Below are positions 55,731 to 64,000 of a DNA stretch of 64,000 nt, piece after piece; position 1 is the first letter of the stretch; each line of letters opens with the position of its first letter. Where the stretch lies: contig JAFMSR010000009.1 in NCBI GenBank assembly GCA_022818135.1, forward strand, positions 22,791,232-22,855,231, read 5' to 3'. The translations under genes were made by a program, and so were the position numbers. The notes under the pieces are model-generated. The model worked only from the letters and a program-made list of their open reading frames with translations. It made no database searches and was not told where the DNA came from. Origin of the DNA: Saxidomus purpurata (taxonomy: Eukaryota > Mollusca > Bivalvia > Venerida > Veneridae).

Positions 55731-55939
55731 TGTTTTTGCTATGAGACTGCTGTGTCTTAGAAGTAATACATAAGTCATAAGACATAACTCTTAACACATA
55801 ACATATAAGTCATGACACATAAGTCATTAGTCATAACACAAAACGCATAAGACAAAATGGCACTAATGGGCTTCCGTAATAAAACCAATAATATATATAT
55901 GAAAATTACATTATTTCTATAAATAGTAACAAAATAAAA

Positions 55940-56082
55940 CATGTTTTAACACGCTTTTTGTTTTGACTTTTTAATTATGACTTTTGACTTATTACTTATG
56001 AGTTATGACTTTTGACTTATTACTAATGACTTTTGACTTATTACTAATGACTTTTGACTTATTACTTATGACTTAAGAAAAA
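55940..56082. repeat. TTATTACTTATGACTTTTGAC satellite of the outer element
   Basis: About six short units of TGACTTTTGACTTATTACT(T/A)A type, matching the AAGTC-rich sequence next to the outer terminal repeat (46900-46935). Confidence 0.7.
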
Positions 56083-56087
56083 ATAAA

Positions 56088-56106
56088 CCCTAACCCTAAC
56101 CCTATA
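56088..56106. repeat. three telomere-type repeats (CCCTAA)
   Basis: AACCCTAACCCTAACCCTA directly follows the satellite and precedes the origin-like region. TTAGGG is the animal telomere unit; three copies could be chance or a repair insertion. Confidence 0.5.
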
Positions 56107-56107
56107 C

Positions 56108-56178
56108 ACGGTCCTCACCGAGAACCTCCAGTGGCAGGTTCATGTAATACTAGGAACCTGCTACCGAGGACCCAACAA
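56108..56178 (-). promoter_or_regulatory. CRESS-DNA-virus-type replication origin: stem-loop with TAGTATTAC and iteron-like flanks
   Basis: On the minus strand an 11-bp stem GTAGCAGGTTC / GAACCTGCCAC (one G-T pair) encloses the 12-base loop CTAGTATTACAT, which contains TAGTATTAC, the conserved nonamer nicked by the Rep protein in circovirus-type CRESS viruses. Iteron-like repeats flank it: GGTCCTCGGTAG before and GGTTCTCGGTGAG after. Position: 56132-56165 with flanks. Nonamer, loop placement, stem and flanking repeats together are what the family's origin looks like. No Rep gene was found nearby. Confidence 0.7.
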
Positions 56179-56299
56179 AATAACAATATACTTATACATA
56201 TTACAGCACTTTAATTTTCTTCGGCATACCTTGTGATATTAACCTACAGATACATAAATACATAAAAAAAAATCAAAAAATGTTTTTTTACAGTTCCTT

Positions 56300-56450
56300 G
56301 ATAGTTGGCTTTACGCCTAGGGGCAAAGCCCCCAAGACTCCCCGCTTAAAGAAAGAGGACATCCACCAGGCCTCCCGAGCCGAGAGTTGCGTCGCCGCTC
56401 ACTGCGGAGGCTCCTAAGGTCGCCTCCTGACGAGCCGTAACGGCTCATTG
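56300..56450. other. GC-rich cluster of small hairpins
   Basis: In AT-rich surroundings, a 150-base GC-rich block holds consecutive stems: GGCTTT/AAAGCC (56307-56330), GGAGGC/GCCTCC (56406-56427) and GAGCCG/CGGCTC (56432-56446). Read on the minus strand there is a short 43-codon Arg/Ser/Gly frame (MSRYGSSGGDLRSLRSERRR). It could be a structured RNA, a recombination or packaging site, or foreign sequence; I cannot decide. Confidence 0.45.
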
Positions 56451-56709
56451 GTACTAAAATAAATGGCAAAGACAAAAGTAACTTAGATCATTTATTTACA
56501 GCAAACAAGTTTGCAGTGCTACGCACAAACATCATTTCAAAACCTTAATACAGGTTCGAATCCCAGTTTATATTGTCACAGCAGATCATTATGCTTTTAT
56601 AATGCTTAGCCTAAGCCAAAAGTCATAAGTTAGAGATCATAAGTCAAAAGTAAAAAAACACCCGTAAGTCGAAACTCAAAAGTGGCCCTCCAAGGCTTCC
56701 ATAGGTTTC

Positions 56710-57024
56710 CGTATACGTAATACATTTAAGATGTTATCAATCATGAGCGGGTCAATGACGTAATAACTGATCCTCATCCGCAAATGACCCGAGTCCTATG
56801 TTGTGCTGTTTTCGAAACGGCTTCGCATTGCCGTGTATTTGATGTACTTTTAGCAATTTAAATGACAATATGATTATTCATGTTTACCATTAATTATTTT
56901 AGTAGACTGTATAATAAGAGAAAATGAGTAAGAAATAAATTAAAGAGATACAGTACCCTCTTCCGAAATACGTACAAGACTCATTAATGTATTTTTTCTG
57001 AAACATAATACTATAATAATTTCC
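56710..57024. other. short unique stretch
   Basis: No gene seen; ordinary AT-rich DNA between two mobile elements. Confidence 0.4.
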
Positions 57025-59242
57025 GTGAAGTTAGCTCAACAAACGACATACGACATTCAACATTCAAATTTTTAAATGTCGTGCCAGCACAACATACGAC
57101 ATTCGACATTCAAAATTTGAATGTCATGCCAGCACGACATACGACATTCAAAATCTACAAAACAGCTTAAGTTTCAATGTCGTGCCAGCACGACAAACGA
57201 CATTCGACATTCAAAATTTGAATGTCGTGCCAGCACGACATACGACATTCGACATTCAAAATCTACAAAACACCTTAAGTTTGAATGTCGTGCTAGCGCG
57301 ACATACGACATTCGACATTCAGAATTTGAATGTCGTGCAAGCGCGACATACGACATTCGACATTCAAAATCTACAAAACAGCTTAAGTTTGAATGTCGTG
57401 CTAGCGCGACATACGTCATTCTACATTTAAAATCTACAAAACAGCTAAAGTCTGAATGTCGTGCTAGCGCGACATACGGCAGTCGACATTCAAAATCTAC
57501 AAAACAGCTTAAGTTTGAATGTCGTGCTAGCGCGACATACGACATTCGACATTCAGAATTTGAATGTCGTGCCAGCGCGACATACAACATTCGACATTCA
57601 TAATATACAAAACAGCTTAAGTTTGAATGTCGTGCTACCGCGACATACGACATTCAAATTTTGAATATCGAAAGTGGTATGTCGTGCTGGAACGACATCC
57701 AAAGTTTGAATGTCGTGCCAGCACGACAAACGACATTAAAATTTGAATGTCCTGCCAGCACGACATACGACATTCGACATTTAAAATCTACAAAACAGCT
57801 TAAGTTTGAATGTCGTGCTATTGCGACATACGACATTCGACATTCAGAATTTGAATGTCCTACAAGCGTGACATACGATATTCGACATTCAAAATCTACA
57901 AAACACCTTAAGTTTGAATGTCGTGATAGCGCGACATACGACATTCGACATTCAAAATCTACAAAACAGCTTAAGTTTGAATGTCGTGCTAGCGCGACAT
58001 ACGGCATTCGACATTTGGAATTTGAATGTCGTGCAAGCTCGACATACGACATTCGACATTCAAAATCTACAAAACAGCTTAAGTTTGAATGTCGTGCTAG
58101 CGCGACATACGACATTCAAAATTTGAATGTCGTGACAGCGCAACATATGACATTCGACATTCAAAATCTACAAAACTGCTCAAGTTTGAATGTCGTGCTA
58201 GCGCGACATACGACAATCGACATTTAGAATTTGAATGTCGTGCCAGCACGACATACGACATTTGACACACAAAATCTACAAACCTGTACAAGTTTGAATG
58301 TCGTGCCATCACGACATACGACATTCGACATTCAAAATCTTATAAACAGCTTAAGTTTGAATGTCGTGCTAGCACGACATACGACATTCGACATTCAAAA
58401 TCTACAAAACACCTTAAGTTTGAATGTCTTGCTAGCGCGACATACGACATTCGACATTCGGAATTCTAAATGTCGATTGTCGTATGTCGCGCTAGCACGA
58501 CATTCAAACTTGAGCAGTTTTGTAAATTTTGAATGTCGAATGTCGTATGTTGCGCTGGCACGACATTCGAAATTCTGAATGTCGAATGTCGTATGTCGCG
58601 CTTGCACGACATTCAAAATTAAGCTGTTTTTAGATTTTGAATGTCGAATGTCGTATGTCGCGCAGGCACAACATTCGAAATCTGAATGTCGAATGTCGTA
58701 TGTCGCGTGAGCATTACATTCAAACTTGAGCAGTTTTGTAGATTTTGAATGTCGAATGTCGTATGTCGCGCTACCAAGACATTCATACTTTAGCTGTTTT
58801 GTAAGTTTTGAATGTCGAATGTCGTATGACGCGCTGGCACGACATTCGAAATCTGAATGTTGAATGTCGTATGTCGTGCTGGCACGACATTAAATCTGAA
58901 TGTCGAATGACGTATGTCGCGCTAGCACGACATTCAAACTTGAGCAGTTTTGTAGATTTTGAATGTCCAATGTCGTATGTCGCGCTGGCACGACCTTCAA
59001 AATCTGAATGTCGAATATCGTATGTCGCGCTAGCACGACATTCAAGCTTAAGCTGTTTTGTAGATTTTGAATGTCGAATGTCGTATGTTGTGCTGGCACG
59101 ACTTTCAAATTTTGAATGTCGAATGTCGTATGTCGTGCTGGCACGACACTCAAATACTGAATGTCGAATGTCGTATGTCGTGCTGGTACGACATTCAAAA
59201 GTTTGAATGTCGAATGTCGTATGTCGTTTGTTGAGCTAAGTT
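57025..59242. mobile_element. 2.2-kb palindromic element built from an ATGTCGTGCTAGCGCGACAT satellite
   Basis: The left end GTGAAGTTAGCTCAACAAAC, then GACATACGACATTC, is matched in inverse orientation at the right (GAATGTCGTATGTCG, then TTTGTTGAGCTAAGTTC). In between, about 30 units alternate GACATACGACATTCGACATT, CAAAATCTACAAAACAGCTT, AAGTTTGAATGTCGTGCTAG. Orientation flips once near 58470, so the element is one large hairpin with arms of about 1.4 and 0.75 kb. Long Cys/Arg/His or Leu/Asn frames on both strands are products of the unit length. No transposase gene, so non-autonomous. Confidence 0.8.
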
Positions 59243-59456
59243 CGCGCTTATTTTGTAATATCCTAAAATGTGCATTTGTTTTTTTTTTATATTTCTTTAA
59301 TCTGACAGTCATCGGAATCATATAGAGCATGCAAGTTTTCTGAAGAAGTCAACATTTGGAGGTCACTGTTTATCGGTACTAGTATAAATGACATTTGTAA
59401 TAAATTCGTCCAAAACACGCGATCAGCGATGAAAAACATATATTAAATTTCATGAT

Positions 59457-59781
59457 GTTTCGGATTTCACCCAGTAAATGAAACCCCTTATATTTCGGAT
59501 TTCACCCAGTAAATGAAACCCCTTATATTTCGGATTTCACCCAGTAAATGAAACCCCTTATATTTCGGATTTCATCCAGTAAATGAAACCCCTTATATTT
59601 CGGATTTCACCCAGTAAATGAAACCCCTTATATTTCGGATTTCATCCAGTAAATGAAACCCCTTATATTTCGGATTTCACCCAGTAAATGAAACCCCTTA
59701 TATTTCGGATTTCACCCAGTAAATGAAACACCTTATATTTCGGATTTCCCCCAGTAAATGAAACCCCTTATATTTCGGAAA
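59457..59781. repeat. 35-bp minisatellite, about nine copies
   Basis: Nine near-perfect copies of TTTCGGATTTCACCCAGTAA, ATGAAACCCCTTATA. Variants are single base changes (CATCC, CCCCC, ACACC), so expansion is recent. Confidence 0.9.
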
Positions 59782-61050
59782 TATTATTTATGAATTTGAA
59801 ATACATCATAAAGTGTTTCATTAAACAGAACGCAAACAGTGTCGGATTCAAAACGATTGGAACGTGATAGATATGACGTTAAACACGGAAGTCGTCAGGC
59901 AAATATCCAAAAATGGTATTTTGAGCGAGAAATTGGTATTAGATCTGTAGGGCCTACAAGTAGACGTAATATAAAACAGTTATGGACCGTCACTCTGTAG
60001 AATACACAGGTGCAAGACACACTATTTATTTTTTGTGCATATAGATATCTATATTATTAATATATAATAGAAGAGATAAGGTAACCAACGGACAAAAACA
60101 GTCAGGCTGATCAAACAAGAACAGTGCCGTATAAAACGACCAGATCACTATAATCTATTCGTGGTCGCCATTAGGAAGGGCCAAACTAAGCGATGACACT
60201 TTTTATTTGAATGAAATCCCTCGTATAGCAAAAATATGCTGAAAAGTTTCAGAAAATACACTGAAATTCAACTCGTGTCGTTTTCGACGTCCAAGCGATA
60301 CATGTATATACATGTAACGGTGATTTCAGGTCGATTTCTACGAAACTACAACTTCCACATATTTTCATTTAAGGTAGTGAGGGTCTAATGGACACTATTC
60401 CAAAACACATTAAACTTAATATTTATATAATCTACATCTATTAACCGACTAGTGTGCAAAATTTAGACATTTCACCGTTTAATTAAAAATTAATTCTGTT
60501 TTTTGTTGCCCTACCCCCACTTTAGAAATACTGACCATATTAAAAAGTACCATAACAGTTAAAATAGGTATGTTTGCAAGTATCTATTTACATTTAATTT
60601 TTTTCTAGGTTCCAAAAAGTACTGCAAGCAATGTAGAATTACAAAACATGAATTATAATTCTACAAGCTTAACATGTGTAAAAAAATATATGCAATAATG
60701 CCAAAAACTAGGGTATACAATTTGCCTAATTTTGCCACGAGACATATCACACATGTACATATACACGACTGTAGCAAAAGATTCGGAGTAGGGCCATCAC
60801 TATTGATTATAAAACTTTTATAAGTAGTATATGAATTGAAATATAAGAAAAAATAAAAATGTTTTACCGTCTACTTTTTGAGATATTCAACTTTTAAAAA
60901 TGAGCACGGTCAATTTTTATATTTTCAAGTAACTGTACAGCTTGATAAAATCAAGGAAAATTAATACAGTTTTCAAATCTTGTAAAATGGCTTGATTTAT
61001 CATGTTATTCAACTTGATAACTAAAAAAGAAAAAATAACGAAAAAAAATT
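59782..61050. other. no recognised feature
   Basis: 1.27 kb, AT-rich, no supported gene or element end. Confidence 0.4.
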
Positions 61051-61052
61051 TG

Positions 61053-61124
61053 GCTCCTTCGGGGATTGAACTCAGGACTTCTTGATTTCAAAGCAGACGC
61101 TCTAACCACTGCGCCACTGTACAA
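61053..61124 (-). repeat. tRNA-derived repeat trace
   Basis: Minus strand: A-box TGGCGCAGTGG and B-box-like GAGTTCAATCC lie about 40 bases apart with a GCTTTGAAATC anticodon-arm-like segment. Acceptor and T-stems do not pair, so it is not a working tRNA gene; a SINE head or tRNA pseudogene. Confidence 0.45.
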
Positions 61125-61477
61125 AATAGTTACACCTATAAAATCCAAAGTATTCCAAATGATCCTTAAACAGGAAGTCCTCATTACACATCCACTACGC
61201 TAATCAACTTTTTTCTGTCTATCCGCGAAGTCTTATCACAACAGTCCGCTACATACTGTAGATAGTGTGCCTTGCACCTGTGGTAGAATATGTTGTAGAT
61301 CAATATTGACTTCTAATGTTGCTTCTTCTTTTAAATATCACATCTTTTTACAAATCTGTCAAAATTACTGTCATAGTCGGGCAATGAAACATTATTTTTT
61401 TTCTTTATTCTATATCTATTTCATTAATCAAATCGTGAACGTTTATTTGCAACACGTGACCGTACAACATATAACTA
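61125..61477. other. no recognised feature
   Basis: 350 bases between the tRNA-like trace and the Tc1 element; no supported gene. Confidence 0.4.
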
Positions 61478-62959
61478 TACTCAGCAAAACTAGAAACGTC
61501 CCTGTTTTATGGCCGGTGAAGCTTTGTCTGTGTAGTTGCTACATGTTCAATGTACATGTATTTTAAACCCTGGCGATGTTTAGAATACGATCGTGTACAG
61601 TTTACCCGATACACACGGTTTACATATCGGCCAGTAACCGGAACAGTCATTTGCACGTTTTGCACGTGCACGCTATACATGTCATCCATATGTTGATTCA
61701 GTTCATGTCGTACCATTCATGCGATAGGGGCTATTCTGAAAATTAAATTTTTTCTTTAATTTTTCACTGTTTTCGATATGCCACGGCTTTCCGAAAACGA
61801 GCGAAATCAGGCAATTGGGATGCTTGCGGGTGGGATGTCCGCCAGGGTAGTCGCGCGTCGGTTGATTGATCGTCTTGCAGCCCGGTACCAGCAGACTGGG
61901 GCTGTTCACGACCGGCAGCGACCTGGTAGGCCTCGTGTAACGACGGCTAGAGCCGATCGTTTCATTACGTTGACGCACTTACGTCAACGTCAATTGGCAG
62001 CCACAGTCACTGCTAGGCAATACGGTGTCTCAGGGCAGACCATTCGCAACCGGTTGCGTCGTAACGCCCAACCAATCAGGGCACGCCGCCCGTACACTGG
62101 TCAGATAATGACCCAACGTCACCGTGCTGCCAGCTTGTATTGGCGCGACGTCATCTGAACTGGAGAAGGGCTGACTTTTTGAGTTTTGTTCACCGATGAA
62201 TCTCGGTTCACAGTTAGTCATGCTGACGGAAGATTACGGGTATACAGGCGTAAAAATGAAAGATTCGCCGATTGTTGCATTGTTGAGAAGAACAGGTTTG
62301 GGGGAGGGAGCGTAATGGTCTGGGGTGGGATCATGGGAAACCGGAAGACAGATTTGGTTGTTGTACAGGGCAACATTAATGCACAGCGTTATGTTGCAGA
62401 CGTGCTAAATGCATATGCCTTACCATTTATTCGTCAGCATGGTCCTGGTGTAACATTGATACAGGAGAATGCCCGCCCTTATGTAGCCAGGGTCACCACT
62501 CAATTCTTGCAGCAAAACAATGTCAACGTCATGCCATGGCCCGCGGTTTCCTCGGATCTCAACACCATTGAGCACATATGGGATCAGCTGGGCCGCAAAG
62601 CACGAGCTAACCATCAGATTGACAATGTTCGCGATCTTACACGGGCGTTACAACAGGAATGGAGGAATTTGCCCAACGCACTGGTATTGCGTTACGTTAC
62701 GTCGATGCGGCGTATGATCATTGCATGCATTCATGCAAATGGTGGCCTTTCTGAGTTTTGTGATTTTTTTATTTTGACCCCTACCTCTCTTGACTGGTTA
62801 TCTCTCGAAAAGTTAACAAGATAGCCAGATGCAATTAATTGGTTTTGATACAGAAATGAATGAACTTGTTTTTCTATTTTGATTCATAAAAGTAACCCTT
62901 TTGGTTTTCGATAAATCTTTCCTGAAATATGGAGGGACGTTTCTATTTTTGCTGAGTAT
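61478..62959 (+). mobile_element. Tc1/mariner element with both terminal repeats
   Basis: Left end TACTCAGCAAAACTAGAAAC, then GTCCCT; right end the inverse (AGGGACGTTTCTATTTTTGC, then TGAGTA), 26 bases with one mismatch, TA repeats outside. About 1.48 kb with a single transposase reading frame in the middle (61778-62824), the normal Tc1 layout. Confidence 0.88.
61778..62824 (+). pseudogene. Tc1-type transposase, inactivated
   Basis: The N-terminal helix-turn-helix region (MPRLSENERNQAIGMLAGGM) has an apparent internal deletion after VARRL, then RPGRPRVTT, the linker motif, follows. Two in-frame TGA codons (62156 and 62180) stand where Trp is usual. Then come catalytic FTDESRF, VMVWGGI, and LIQENARPY, in which the second catalytic Asp is Glu (62465-62467) and the usual His is Tyr, and DLNTIEHIWD with the third Glu. 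Stops, deletion and the Asp-to-Glu change make it dead. The family performs cut-and-paste transposition at TA. Confidence 0.9.
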
Positions 62960-64000
62960 ATATTGGACGCACGTGCTCTATGTACAGAGTTTTTTTAAGC
63001 GTCTTAAGACCAGGATTATTTGTCGTTTGCTTGTAAACACAAAACGAGGAAAAGGCAGACAAACAATATTCAGTGAATCATTTTTAATTTAAACTAAAAT
63101 GAAATAGATATAGAGTGGGGAAACCTATGCTGGAGGTATTTTGAATGTATATATTTAGCTGTTCAGAAAGCAGGGAAACCTAACCATTTTGATTTGCCTC
63201 TGTGAAAACATAATGCTATCCCTGTTAAATCAAAACATGATGTTGATGTGCGTCATAATGTGACTTTGTCGTTTTGGGAGCTATTGACACGACACATGTC
63301 AAAACTTGAAATTTCTCCCTGAAGGGAACCAATGCTGGTGGTATGCGATATTTGACAACCTACAGGTGGGAAACAGTTTTTAGAGCCTTAATATTAACTT
63401 ACAAGAGATAAACATTTACAAAACAAGGATTTTAGTTGTGCACACTAACGACTATATCCTGAATATATGGTTTTTTATTTAAAATGCCTATTTTCTGCAA
63501 AATAATTATTGTCTTAATTGTAGCAATACAATTATTAACTTCAACAACTGTAAAAGGTAATAACGATTTACAAACCAAACTGTATTAGAACTTGAAAATA
63601 AGACACTATTGTATTTCTACAAGTATTCCATCAGCTTTATGATATTTATTATTCCGGTAATGTTACTCTTCGGATCCCTGCATCTCAGACATAGCCACTT
63701 CATCTTAGTCGCGATACCAAGATCGACATTGATCTTTTAACTGTTTAGGAAACAGTTAAACACTCATAGTGTATCCAGGTTTCACATTCCATCGCATCAA
63801 TTTCTTTGTATAGCGGGGTAGTACAAGGTAGGCTCGACACACCCTAGGGAAACGAATCCGTTATTCGTGACGATAGCCAGTAAAATGAATATCATGTGTA
63901 GGTATTTCGCTTTAGAGTTCCATAATTTGTATATTTTCATTCAAAATGGATTATATGAAACAGACATAGTTATAAAACTCATCTTAACAAGAAATGACTT
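62960..64000. other. no recognised feature
   Basis: 1 kb to the window end, without a supported gene. The phrase 'gggaaacctatgctggaggtatt' (63118) recurs loosely as 'gggaaccaatgctggtggtatg' (63324), a possible old duplication. Confidence 0.35.

Larger units (their letters stand above)
47153..55878. mobile_element. inner 8.7-kb DNA transposon with 6-bp target duplication ATAAAA
   Basis: TACGGAAGCCCATTAGTGCC, then ATTTTGTCTTATGCG, and about 100 further bases of CTTATG-type satellite at 47153 are matched in inverse orientation at 55878-55760. ATAAAA stands directly outside both ends (47147-47152 and 55879-55884). It sits inside the outer element, so it inserted later. It carries a + strand gene starting 165 bases from the left end and a minus-strand integrase-type transposase from the right, the two converging. 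Both genes are damaged. The 6-bp duplication plus an rve-like integrase recalls Polintons, but no Polinton gene is present. I cannot place it in a named superfamily. Confidence 0.8.
46851..56703. mobile_element. outer inverted-repeat element with CRESS-type origin, split by a second transposon
   Basis: The left end TATGGAAGCCTTGGAGGGCC, then ACTTTTGAGTTTCGACTTACGGGTG, is matched in inverse orientation at 56703-56655. GGTTTC stands directly outside both ends (46845-46850 and 56704-56709), a 6-bp target duplication. Removing the inner element leaves about 1.1 kb: the left end, an Arg/Lys/Tyr-rich reading frame, AAGTC-rich satellite, a TAGTATTAC stem-loop and a GC-rich hairpin cluster. No transposase is its own, so it is non-autonomous as a transposon. 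The origin-like hairpin points to a rolling-circle replicon of CRESS-virus type, captured or ancestral. The ends resemble those of the inner element, which could have mobilised it. Confidence 0.75.

Noticed and set aside
57025..59242. CRISPR-like array
   Set aside because: Units are themselves palindromic and contiguous, with no unique spacers, in a eukaryotic context.
57121..59330. Long Cys/Arg/His and Leu/Asn frames on both strands
   Set aside because: Products of a satellite whose unit length keeps frames open; they change frame with each indel and match no family.
61053..61124. Functional tRNA gene
   Set aside because: A- and B-boxes are present but acceptor and T-stems do not pair.

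Overview
The window looks like a gene-poor, repeat-rich stretch of a bivalve mollusc genome. The evidence is AT-rich DNA with spliceosomal GT-AG introns, the tandem 'gtgaccttgacc' arrays and 'caggtgagct'-ended repeats that I associate with bivalves, an animal NACHT/NLR-type gene, Tc1 relics and a 500-N scaffold gap. The species cannot be named from sequence alone.

Positions 1 to about 18.2 kb are dominated by a Polinton/Maverick (adintovirus-like) element whose left end lies outside the window. Left to right on the + strand it carries a frameshifted BIR gene, small unknown genes, a PC4-like gene, an intact BIR (IAP-like) gene, a conserved CxxCxxDHPSQxxHDC gene, a retroviral-type integrase with chromodomain, the minor capsid protein, a basic core-like protein, the major capsid protein, an adenain-type protease, the packaging ATPase, two small conserved genes and a zinc-finger protein-primed DNA polymerase B split by one 191-bp intron. 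On the minus strand follow a three-exon PC4-like/glutamine-rich gene and a damaged, partly gene-converted copy of the first PC4-like gene. A duplicated TATA module and a broken C2H2 gene lie beyond. Integrase, major capsid and polymerase each have one nonsense codon; BIR1 and protease are frameshifted in T runs. The copy is therefore a recent but defective provirus, unless some of the indels are assembly errors.

19.4-35.4 kb holds tandem repeats, one large NACHT/NLR exon (minus strand, 21.2-23.8 kb), small inverted-repeat elements (24.4, 27.7, 29.3 kb), palindromic satellites (30.1 and 31.6 kb) and a decayed zinc-finger TE-type protein (32.3-33.2 kb). A 500-N gap (35405-35904) follows. 36-46.8 kb has SINE-like and inverted dispersed repeats, a Tc1 fragment, microsatellites and a suspicious A/T homopolymer tract.

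The most interesting part is 46.85-56.70 kb: two nested elements with related inverted ends (TAYGGAAGCC...GCCAYTTTG) and separate 6-bp target duplications (outer GGTTTC, inner ATAAAA). The inner 8.7-kb element carries two convergent genes: a 3-exon gene of an 'IGWLH...GGTR...FFP.G' family and a degraded integrase-type transposase. The outer element, about 1.1 kb without the insertion, carries a stem-loop whose loop holds TAGTATTAC, the CRESS-DNA-virus (circovirus-type) origin nonamer, on an 11-bp stem with iteron-like flanks. It also carries a GC-rich cluster of hairpins and a 76-codon Arg/Lys/Tyr-rich reading frame resembling a circovirus capsid N-terminus. I read it as a candidate chimera of a CRESS-type replicon and a terminal-inverted-repeat transposon.

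57.0-59.2 kb is a 2.2-kb palindromic satellite element, 59.46-59.78 kb a 35-bp minisatellite, and 61.48-62.96 kb a complete but dead Tc1 element with its terminal repeats. Most other DNA shows nothing I can name.
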